Assembly (NCBI GenBank): GCA_037389465.1
Contig: JAZARR010000152.1
Coordinates: 1,678,001 to 1,742,000 of the forward strand
Direction of reading: 5' to 3'
Source: Baylisascaris procyonis
Lineage: Eukaryota; Nematoda; Chromadorea; Rhabditida; Ascarididae
Length of the DNA stretch: 64,000 nt
The notes beneath the pieces are model-generated. The model saw only the letters and a list, made by a program, of their open reading frames with translations. It searched no databases and was not told the origin of the DNA. Shown in pieces: positions 48,849-60,800 of the stretch (its first letter is position 1; every line of letters begins with the position of its first letter). The translations under genes and the position numbers were made by a program.

Positions 48849-51800
48849 ATGGAATCGTCATTCAATGTAATTATTTCTATAATTGTGATGATTTTATTGC
48901 AATCATTAACGATTGTATTTGGTAATAATACCGTAGAGATTCCTTTATGCAATGATGCACCGAATCCGACGCTAAAAATTGTTTGTTCACAATTGAATAA
49001 ATGGGATTCGGCGGTTAGAGTATGTCTTATTAATTTTCTGTATCTTTTTATTTATTTGTTGTTTTTTTTACATTTAGTTTTTTTTTCTGCATTTTTAATA
49101 ATTTTCTTCCGCACATTATTTTCGTTGCCATATCTGAGAACGCCCATATATCTCATGGGTACTAAAGCAAAACTTAGTTTTTTTATTATTGAAAGCCCAA
49201 TATTTGTGAAAGCTATTCATCATTGAAGGCCCAAGTTTTGGCTTCAAGATTTTTTTTAATAGTTGGAGTCTCCAGTTATGAGGGGTTCTGGCCTCAAGGT
49301 CCAGGTTTTTTGGCCTCAAGATTTTTTTTATAATAGGGTCCACAGGGCTTGTGACTCTCAAAATTTCCTTCATACTCATTTGATTTCAATTCTAGGGGTT
49401 ATCACAATCCCCTTGCATTTTTATTGTATTTCACATTCCTCGTTTCAATTCTTTGAATGAATATTCGATTTTCTTGTCAAGGTAAAGAAAAACATCGCAT
49501 TGTGATTATTCCGATTTAAAGAACCTATTTTAAATGAAATCGATGGCGCTCTAAAATCTGGTATCATTGAAACTTCTAGCAAAGTTTTATCGCGTAGTCC
49601 TGTCTAAACCCTGCTTCGACTTCCGCAATATTTGACAGATATCTCCCTAAGAAACTTCCAAACCTACTGTTACCACCCGTTGATTTTCTAACAGTAGTAA
49701 GATTTTATTTAGGGTCATTCGTCTTTTCAAGCTACATGGTCTTCATGGAGCTCCTCAACAACGTGGTCGGATAGTCGATCAAGGTGGTCACAAACATCCT
49801 CAAGTTGGACAGTTTGGTCTGCGTGGTCGACCTATTCAGATTTAGAACAACATAGCCAACCTCAATCAAGGCATCGTTTAGAAGAACCATTGCAGCCAAG
49901 CACGAGGACAGGTCAAGTTGGAGTCCCATCAGTTTCGATTGCCTCTCAGCCCGCCTCTCCTGATCGTGTGCAACATAGCAATCATCAAGCAAACGCCCCT
50001 GTCGAAATCGAATATACGATAACTTCGAGGGTTGTACCTGGTTGGCGTTTTGCTATTGCTTTTTTTTTTTCAGTTTCTGCATTTAAACGCTTCATAAAAT
50101 TTTCTGCTATAAGATATAGGGTTGAATTTAGCGTTACAACTTGTTCACAAATTTTAAGATAAAATTTTTCGGGAATATTGTGGGTAAGAATTTTTTTTTG
50201 TGGATTTCCACATATAATTTTCTCATCCGCGGGAGTCTTTAAGCTCTTTTTTTTTCAAATAAAGATTTATGTTTACTACGAATTTGCAATTTCGATGTTT
50301 TTCTATCCTTTAAATTCACTAAACAAACTATTGTGTTGGCGAAAAGTTGACAGTTATGTAACAATAAGGAAGGGACAAAACAAATATGCGTTAAATAAAA
50401 AAACCGCATTTCTATCACGAATAGAAAATTCGCATATCTGACGTAATAACAGTGATAGGGACTTTTACTACCTGTCAGAGATTTTGATTTTTGTTCTTTC
50501 AATTAATAGTATAGGTGAACCGGTTGGAAAGTGACAACGAAGTTATTGCTGATATTATAAAAACACAGATTATTGTTAAGACATTATTTCTGTTGCAGCG
50601 GAATATCGCTTCGACACAAAAAAGAAATATTTATAGATGGCGATGGAAACGCTGGGCAAACAGAGATAAATACACAAGACATGCAACCACAGATGAGTGT
50701 TAACACCGTCTTTGAACAAAAGAATGGAGAAGAATTCACGCAGTCTTCTGATGCAATACCTCAGTCGGTTTCGGGAAATGCTTGGAATGATGGCGATGCC
50801 CAAATTGAGAACGACGAGAATGACGCCGCTTGGACTTCTCAACATGGGGAAGTGGTTGGTAAGCTTCGACTACTCTCATAAATACCCACAGGGAATTTTT
50901 ATTAATTTGGTCGATAATTTCGGGTAAGGAGGGAGAAGGTTCGACTTCAAATTTTTGAGAAGATAGCTTTATAGGTGACCTTAAAATCTCATGAGCACTT
51001 TCGGCAAAACTGTTTAAATTAGGCGAGAAACTATTCAAACAAGCTTAGTTTTTCGTAAAATTAACTCTTCTCTTTTATTACTTCAGATCAGTGGATATTG
51101 ATGAATGTTTTCACTATACCGTCACTAATTTCGAATTGCATCTCTAGTTTGAGATGCAATCGTCTTCATCTTACAATTTCTCTTTATTTTCTTATCTTTT
51201 GAAAGCAAGCGAAAAGAAATTTTGCTCTTTCAAATCGAAAAAAAACGTCATACTTATGAGAATATATGTATGCGTGGTATTTTCAATGTGGGAATCATAA
51301 AAGTGGTGGATATGAAACTTAACGCTCGTAATTTGAGTCTTATCTGATTAAACGATTCTATAAGAAACGCTTTTGTTGAGCGGATTCACGAATATTTTCG
51401 TCTATTTGGAGAGATAATTAGCCTTTTGAATTAGAATTTCAAAATCATGCATATATGATGCAAACCCATTATAGACTCTATCACTTTTCCGTCTTATCGG
51501 ACACGTAGAGAAAGGTTGCTTCAACTATTGCATAGAAATCTTTATTTGTCACCTCTAAGGTATGTATTAAATTATTTATCTTTTTACGTCTAAACGTTAT
51601 GCATTTTCGTTTTGAAAGAAAATACGGCTGACTTGCAGAAAAAAAAGGAAAGCGTGGCCAAAGAATACGTACGTTATGCTCTTTTGCGGCATCATCAAAT
51701 TTGTAAACGTTCAAAAAATACCGAAAAATACGCAATAATTTATTCAGACCTTAATTTCCGACTGCTCATCCGGATCTTTTGAATAAGATATGTTTTGCTT

Positions 51801-54800
51801 GCTTCTGGGTTTTTTATTACTAAGACTCATTATGGTGACTTCTTTTTTATGCATGTGTATTTATTCACAAATGATAAGTCAATGAGCAATCTTAGTCATT
51901 TAGAATGTGGCTTTGAAAGGGGTCAAAGGTCAACCCATAGATGTCGTCATGTACATAAACTTTGTTGTCCTCGGAACTACCTACGTCTAATTTTTTGACA
52001 TGTCCATCCCCTCCCATTTGTGTACCGCCCTCTACCCCAAGTTAAGGAATGCGAGGAGATGGATATTCCTAAAGGCATCTAACAGATATTCTTTATTTTG
52101 GACTTGAGCCTAATACGTTATAAACGATTTCAGGTGGTCAACAAAGAGACGCTTTTCCTCCGCGTCGTTCTTTCTCGTCGAATACATGGCCACAAAAGAG
52201 TCGTCAAGTGCAAAAAATGCAACAATTTGTTGCACCCGATCGAAGTACGACAACAATTTCACGTACTTCAACATTTTCATCCTCTCATACGCAACAACAA
52301 CAGCAGCGTACTTCTTTCAAAAGTGTCACACATACAGTTCCGGCAGGTCGACCCAGGAATAATTTCGTTCCGCAAGTACAAGGACCTCCACGGAAGTTCG
52401 AAAAGGACCTCTTCTCGATGAATCAGGATACGGTCGGTCCTCCTGGATTTCAACCGGCTAGCGATCGCCAGCGAAATCTTCAAAGGGTCTTACCACCTCA
52501 GGTTGCTGGTCCCCCTGGGTTGAAACCAGGAGAAGTGGCACAATCGAGGCCTCGAGAATTCGGTAGCGGAAGACCACTGGTTAGCGTAGGCAGTCAGCAA
52601 GTAAATTTCGGCGCTCAGCAAGTATTTCCACAAACGAGTCCACAGCTTAACACAGGCGTCGACGGGCGTTGGGAAAGTCAGCGGCGAGGGAATATGGGTA
52701 GTGGTGGTTTCCAGCAATCTACATCTCAAAGGCGTCAGTTCATCAGTGATGTGGATCAACAAAACTCTAGAATTCAGCCAGGACAACCATTGCAATCTTC
52801 ATTAAATCAGCAACGGTTCGGTGGGCAACAAATTGATGGTGCACGATTACCTGCACCGCAGTTCACCTTAAATCGACGTCAGCAAACATTCACCTCAAAT
52901 GCAGTCGGCGCTCGAGGCAATCAAACAACATCCTCGAAAATGTGGCAAAATCAGAGGCCTTTACCACCCGTTCCACCAATCCCTCCGCCACCACCACGTG
53001 ATACTCAATTTCTGCATAAACCGGAAAGCTTCGGACGCACACAGCAAACTATCGCCAACAGGAATTTGCACACGGGCAACTTCTTCCAGAAAAATGCATC
53101 GAATCCATATGAATGCATGGACATTCTCTGTCTGTGTCTTTTTTTACGAGGTAAGTGCGCAGTCTTCCTTGGATTTCTATCATATTTCTGAGTAGATATA
53201 TTGAGCACATTGGTTTCATTCACGTTTTGTATACCCATCCTTAATTTTTAAAGCATGCAATCCAAATTCATAGCTGAAATTTTTTTAATTTATAGATGAG
53301 AGGGATTTCGACCAAAATTTTTGGAGCTGATTTGTTGACGTCGTTCTATTGAAGATTGCTTTTTGAGCAATGAAATTGAAATTTGAGTGGAAATTTCAGT
53401 AGCGATGGTCTGATTTTAATGATTTGCAAATGGCAGGCTATGATAAATCGATAGCTTTGCTGGAGATTCGCTGAATTAAGTTACCTTTTCTGATACTAAT
53501 TTTTTTTTTTTAAATTTTGAGGTTCCTATCCCTCTCTCATGATTGGTGATGGTCTAGTTGGACCCTTCATTATAAAAGTACCGAAGTATGCAGCAATAAA
53601 TTCATGGTTTGAGAGCGGAAAGGAAGGAGGGGAGGTGGTTGAGATGCTTTTGTTTCGCAATAATATTTTAATAGTTATTCATAATTACGCTAAAACAGTG
53701 CGCTTCGAATGCTATTTAGAGTAATTATCTGTTGATTTGCATATGAAATGTAATTATTTAATGCTAGGATGAAATGAAATTATTGTTGCTATAAATAATA
53801 TAAATGAAATTGTTATTGAAGGACGTCGAGTGGGTTCGGATTGTTGGCTTCCAACGGGCGAAAGACTTGGTCTTGCACTTCGTAAAGAATATCGTCAACT
53901 TACGCTACGAGAAAGGAATAATCTTCATACGGCATTGAATATACTCAAACAATCTGGAGAATATGATCGTATCGCTGAATGGCATTCAAGCCCTGAGAAT
54001 AGTGGTGGTGCACATTCAGGACCAGCATTTCTACCATGGCATCGAGAATACATCAAACGGTATGTGCTATGGATTATGGTGTTCGAACCTCAGCATTGTG
54101 TTTCAGTATCCCTCCAATTGAAATCGATTCGGTAAAGCAATACTAGTCAATTTTTTGCTTGAATAATTACAATGCTAGATTTGTCAAAATTTGTTTTCCA
54201 TGTGTTTCGAAAGCAGGTGAACAGTGAACGGAGTGCATTGCTTTAAAGCTCACCTATTCAACGGGTAGAAAATAATGAAGAGTTTCGATATAGTTATGGT
54301 GTAATTCATCACTTTTATTTAATATCAACCTTGTCTGTCATATTCTGAAGCACCGCTAAGGTTTCACTTTTTATTTAGCCTTTTCAATTTATTTTATTTT
54401 TTATTTTTCAGGGTTTTTAATCCTACATTTAGTTGGTTTCAAGTCTTCTAGCCTTTCGCGTTTAAATTTTTTAAAGTTTTCGAATACCAGGAAAAGTCGC
54501 CCTTTTCTTCTCAACTTTGTGAATTTGAATTTATAGAGTGCATTGTGACAAATCCACATCTGTGTATATGTGCTTTTATATATCTATGTTGGCACATTAG
54601 TTTCGGTCCTCTTTTCATTAGTTTTTGCATAGAAAATATCAGACAGGTAGGGGGTAGACATCCCTATATACAAGCGGAAACTGTACCGTCATAATGGGCT
54701 GTTGCTATGCAAATTGCAGAATCGTTGGCGCATAAAATGAAGTTTTTATTAGATAATTTATATCAAGGGTCAATGATTTGGTGTATGAATGCAAATATTT

Positions 54801-57800
54801 TATTATTTAATGATTTATGAAACTTATTAGTGAGAGCGGAAAGAGTACAAAAACATATTTCATGTCATCTGTTTCCGCTCTGTTTTTTACTTGCGCAGAA
54901 TTTTACCTGGTTTTTGATCTATTCTCGCTTGACAAACGGCTTAAATAATGATTGATACGTGAGTTTTTTTTTTTTTTGAGAAGTTGACCTCACATATCGA
55001 TTTGCTATTGTTTTGACAAATAAAAAAGTGAAAATAAATTTAATTACTCCAATTTTCGATGGCAACAGCGGTTACCTTCGACTACAGGTGTCAAAGCTTG
55101 TTGTGTCAGCTGGTACCGCTAACAAAATCGATCTGTATATGTGCAGCAAATTCGCAAATCGATTAAGGAAAAATATATAAAAACTGCAAGAATGGGTAAT
55201 GAATGCTTTGATATATGCGTTATGTTGTTTGATTTTCGATCACCGTAAAACTGAACTTCTTTCAGACTTGAAATAGCGTTACGTCTTATTGATCACTCTG
55301 TTGCACTACCATATTGGGATTCAACGCTTGACGGTCGAATTCCAGAGACAGCGGCTACAAGTCTTTTTAGTGCCGAATTGATGGGTGAAACGGATAACTA
55401 TGGGAATGTTGTTACTGGATTTGCGGCTATGTGGAATCCACCTGATGTGAGTTCGAAATTGCTTACTTTACATTTGCGTGGGCGAGAATAGTTACCGTGT
55501 TGGTTTTGATTGGTAAACAGAGAAGGAGTGGTAGTAGCAGGTGTTTGATGTGGAGCAAAGTAGGATATTCGTGAGTGAGGTTATTAGTCCAAAATTGCCA
55601 ATTTTCTTCCGTATGATCTTTTAAGTTATTTTAATCTTTTATTTATTAATCAGATGTTATTATTATCCAAAGAAATTTGCACATGACTTAATCGTTAGGT
55701 AGATTTTTATGTTTCCAGTATCTGATCGGGTTGTTTTTTTTAACGTTAGTGATATCCCTGCCCCTATTCTTCTCATCCTGTGGTGATCGAATTACTTGTG
55801 ATGATTGAATGTTAGAGGGAGCAAACATCTAAATGTGCAACACGTGGTGATTTACTTGTACCTATAGTATTGCCCTTTACAGGTAGGGTAAATGAAGATT
55901 GCATGGGAAGCGTGATGATGCTAGAGGATTCTACAAAATTGTATGTCTGGTGCGATCGAATAATGGCTGTTATTATATCGTTCTCCATTTCATATCATAT
56001 TTCTATTCGATAAAAGATCAATCTTTAATCTATTTGGGATAAGCTAGATTGATATAGCCGATAAATTAAATGACTGCCGATTAATTAAAAGATGTTACCT
56101 GATTCAGGGTCATACACATTTGAAACGACGTCCAGGCTTTCAAGGGAGGCCGTTCAATGAGGCAGACATTGCCGCTGTGATGCAACGTAATGATGTTTCA
56201 AACATTTTAGCTTATACAGCACCGCGACAGGTAAGGTATTTAATTATACTGAGTGTAACTTTCTCTAAACACAATACAAATGTGAAGTTTTGAGTATGTT
56301 TTGTGAATCCGATCCAGAGAGTAAAGGATCTTCCGGATTTTCTAATACGTATTGTTAGGTTATATTACGTTGTTAAATCTTTCAGACTTTTTACGTTGTA
56401 AAAAATATATTGGGCGCTTTTTCGTTGATGTTTTTTTGAATATATTGCGGTTATTTTAGACAACTTCTAGTAGCCATTTCGTTTCTACATTTAGCTTAAT
56501 AAATGGGGCTTTCATTTATTGGATGACAACTTAAGCTTGTAGTTCGAATGTATACGAGCTTAAAATGAGTCCACGGTGAATCAGCTAAACCATCACCCTC
56601 TTTCTTGCACATCGAGAGCACATTAGGTGCGATAGGAATTCGATGGTATCGAAAATAGAGAGAAGAAAAAAGGAGCGCTAAGAGTGGAAAAATTGGTCAA
56701 TAAGCAGATGATGCCCTAAAATAGCACAGACTTTCCATCCACAACAATAAAACAGAGATAAAACTTTATTCCTGGTGCGTGCCAAAGGAATACTAAATTC
56801 TCTGAACTTCTTGCACTATTCGACGACTCTTCTCTTATCCTCCATCCTGCTACTTTGGACTCGTTTGATTCCTACATAAAGTTAGAATGGAGATTAATAG
56901 GCGTCTTTCCTCCATTTTTCCGTGTAAGCGAGGAGAGAAAAAGGGAAGAGAGGGAAGATATTCGGTCGAGACGGATCGCATGCTCCGATTTTTATTCTGT
57001 TTGATTCTTGCGTAATACTATGTGGTTTTTCCTTCCTCTCTTCCCCTCTTTTTTACCTTCACGTCCTTCCTAATTGGACAACTAGCTGCGCCGAAGTTTT
57101 TCTTGCTGATACTCGTCCTTGAAAGGCTCGTCTCAGTCAAGGAAATAACTCGTATGTCCTCATTTGTTCCGATCATGAAGATAAACATTAGAGTCCTAAC
57201 GAACTACGGATACAAGACTGCATTATTTATTATTTCCAAGAATTGAGATATGGGTGCATTTAATCGAAAGAACTGAGACATATTTCAGGGCTGTGAGCAT
57301 CAGACAGATTGGACATGTTTGGAGTACAGTCATGGCAATGTACTTATCTGGGTCGGCGGAGAGATGTTCCAACAAACAACATCTGCTAACGATCCACTCT
57401 TCTTTCTTCATCATGCCTTCGTTGACCGCATCTGGGAGGATTGGCGTCAAGTGAAACAGGTACGTATACTTACAGATATGCATATTTTACAAAATGGAAT
57501 ATGTGCATTATGCAAAAATATGCAAAATGAGCCTAGTTTAAGTTCCCCGATGCATAAAAATTAGATGTAGATGAATTTTACGTAATATGGATCAATTTTT
57601 TTCCCAAAAAGTATTTGAAAAATTTTAACGAGCAAATTTTTTAGCTTTGGTTCGTAATTTCGATTGTATTCTCCGTCTAGAAAATTTATGTACGAAGTTG
57701 CTCCCAAATAATTTCCCAAACAAATATTTATGTTCAAGTGCTGAAATATATATTTGCTTATACTAATAAATAATAGAAAATTGTAAGAAAATGCTGAGAT

Positions 57801-60800
57801 TCGATTTCTGGTTTTGTTTGCATATAGGAATGCAGCAAAAATGATTTGCCTCTTTATTAATGATATTCAATATTTGATTACCATTGTTTATTGTTTTTAT
57901 TATTTCTTCGTATTGGAGATTCAGTACTCAAAGGTAGATTGCCTGACGAGATGTTTCATCGCTGCGATTGTTACCTATCAGGTAGTTGGCTTGTCTATAT
58001 ACTTAACAAGTTGGTAGCGTTTCTCAGGCGTAGCGATCAGAGTTCATTGTTGTCTCTCTCAGTCACTGTGGAGTGATCGGGTTCGGCCGAAGGCCCCCTC
58101 ACTCAAAAACCTAGGCCTGCGAGGGATTCTCTGAAATCAAACCTACCACGAGATAGGAGGACCCATGGTTTTTCTCATCTGTATAAGGGATAGAAATAGG
58201 TTTAGCCTTCGGGAGCTGAAAAAAGTTCATCATAGAGTCGTAGGAACATAACTTCATGAGACAATATGTTCGAACAAGATACGGTGAACGCGACGCATAG
58301 TTCTTATTCGGGAAACAACACTATTTTGTAGAAGAGGTGTGCTCAGAGGTATATTTTGGATGTACTCAGAAAAGGTGACGGAAAACGGGGTAAGGAAACT
58401 GGACGAGCTTGGGGTCGTTGTTATATAAAGATATTCGCCCATATATGGTCAAATAAAGCACCAAAATTTCATTAATCGAGTCTAGACTTTTCAAAATTGT
58501 ATTACTTTATACTTTGGCATCAGATAAATTTCTTATAGTGTTTGCATTGTGACCTATTACCTTGAAAAATTTATAAGCCTTTTCTTAAGTTCATAAAGTG
58601 TAGGTAAAATTGTGATGCAGTAGGCGAAGTTGTCACCTTCCAGAGTTCCGCGTTTCGTCTGCAGCCTCGGATTCATTGCTGTTCTTACTTTTTTGATCAT
58701 TTTAATAGCCAAAAAATTGAAAACTTCGATGCTAGCTGGGACTCAAAATATTTTTGGCCTCTGATTTTCAGACTGCAACGGAGGCTGCGCCCGGGTGAAA
58801 CCCTCCCCTCCCCCTACCCATCTCGGGAAAGAGGAGTGGGCTTTTGCTTGAACACATTACATGGTGGGCTGATCCCATACATTAGTGTCTACAGAAGTCA
58901 AAGGGGCATTATATAACTTGAAATAACGAGCTGTTCCCTTTTGTCTAACTATCCCTTCCTTCAATATAAGATTATTGCTTTTGTATTTGTAGCCATAGTA
59001 ACTTTCACCTCATCAACCATTACCTTCCATCATCGATAAACACTTTCTTTCTGAGGCTGTCATTTATGAGCTGGCTGGTACCAGTTGGCGTTTTGAATGG
59101 CCAACCGTTATTAAAAATGAAATTTGCACCTTATAACTCAAAAATTTGCAGTAACTTCAATTTCAGTTTCCATATTCGATGCCTTTTTTACTTCACTAAT
59201 CTTGGATTAAGTTCTTACTCGAGTTAACAAATCCTTAATGCTTTAATTTAAGCTGTTCCTTTTAAGACGAGCGCTTCAAGTCCTGTGACTTAAGTATCAG
59301 GTATTACAATTCTTTCTTTTAAACCGCAGTTTGAGAGAAATTTTTTCAGTCGGCGACGGCACGTTCATTAGCCTATCCACCGGATCTACCACAATGCAGT
59401 AGCGAGGATCATTTCGCTCGTAGTCCTATGCGACCTTTCTCACCTCTACGCAATATCGATGGTGTTGCGGATCGCTATACTTTGCATCTTTATAAATATG
59501 CCCCGAGGCCAAGTTGCAGTCGGGGACATGACCAGCAATGCGCATCCGAGTAAGTATTAATTTTGAATTTATAGGTTTGCATTTTTTATGCATGCTGCTA
59601 TTTTGGTATAATTTGAGCATGTGTACCAAGGCTGCCACTTCCTGTTTAGAAGTGTGAGGGGAGGATCGAGGAAGGATGGGCAAGTAGGAGGGTCCTCTCT
59701 CTTCTCTCTCGAGTGCAACGTCTTTCTGGCTTCCTCACAATAAACAGCTCGGATCGTTCGGAAATACAAATTTCTTACCATGCCTAACTTTACTGTTCCG
59801 GCTGGATTTTTATTCAGTTTCTTATCAGAGGAGAAGTGCAAAGTTTATTTTCTTGCTGTATGTTCCTTATCTGAATACATCTTGAGATTCTCTTTGGTAT
59901 TTTTTTCGCTTCTTACTGAAAATTTTTCGGTGGACAGCATTTGCATACAGTGGGTGTTCATCGAGTGATATTTAGAGCGTATGTCAACCAGGCTAACGCA
60001 TACCGTATCGCACATACCATACGGTAGGCGTTAGCCTAGTTGACAGGGTATCGTATGCCACAACTTTGACTCCAACTCCAAGAGGTTATTGGTTTCGTAC
60101 TTTCCAAGAATTGATTGAAGAAGACGCTTTTATTGAGATGGAAGCTTTTTACTCAGAATTTAGGCGCAATAGAATAGCTTTTAGTTTTTGATTTGAAATA
60201 GGCTGTTTTCGTGCTTTTTTTGTGGGAATTTTGCTTTCAGAACTTTCCAGAACCATTCATTGCTTGAGTGTAGTAGTTTACTGAGGTCTGCGCATTTGAG
60301 ATATCGCGGCAAATGAACAATCTGCCCTACGATGATAAGATGGATGGATGAAGTCGTTGTTGATCAATGATAGGATTTGGAGAGGGATCAAGCAGGATTT
60401 GAGGCTTAAATTTTCATGAATTGTTTTTATAATTCATGAAAACAATAGTTTATATTTTTATTCTGGTCGAGCTTGGTGCATTTCGAATTGCTTCGGACTA
60501 TTTATGCAACTCGATTAGGCAACCGTTAAGTATTGTTTCCCTCCTCCCCCGCCCTCCCCCCCCGCCCCCTAGTAAAAAGAATTAAATTATATCATGCCTA
60601 TGAAATTTCGAAGATTTTCATGAAATTTTCTGAGATTTGAACGTGTTTTTTCTTGAAAATTTCAGCTTCCTATTCTGTGATCTCTCACATGGTCCGCCTC
60701 AATGCGCTGCTAAAATTCGTCGTGGAGGTCCTTGTTGGGGTTTCGTTAATGGAGAACGACCATGCTTACATGGTGAATGTCGTGAAAATATTTGTATTAC

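Noticed and set aside
52208..52795. Minus-strand and alternative-frame ORFs opposite the large tyrosinase exon
   Set aside because: They are shadows of the Gln/Pro-rich coding exon, whose forward frame joins in phase on both sides to homologous exons.
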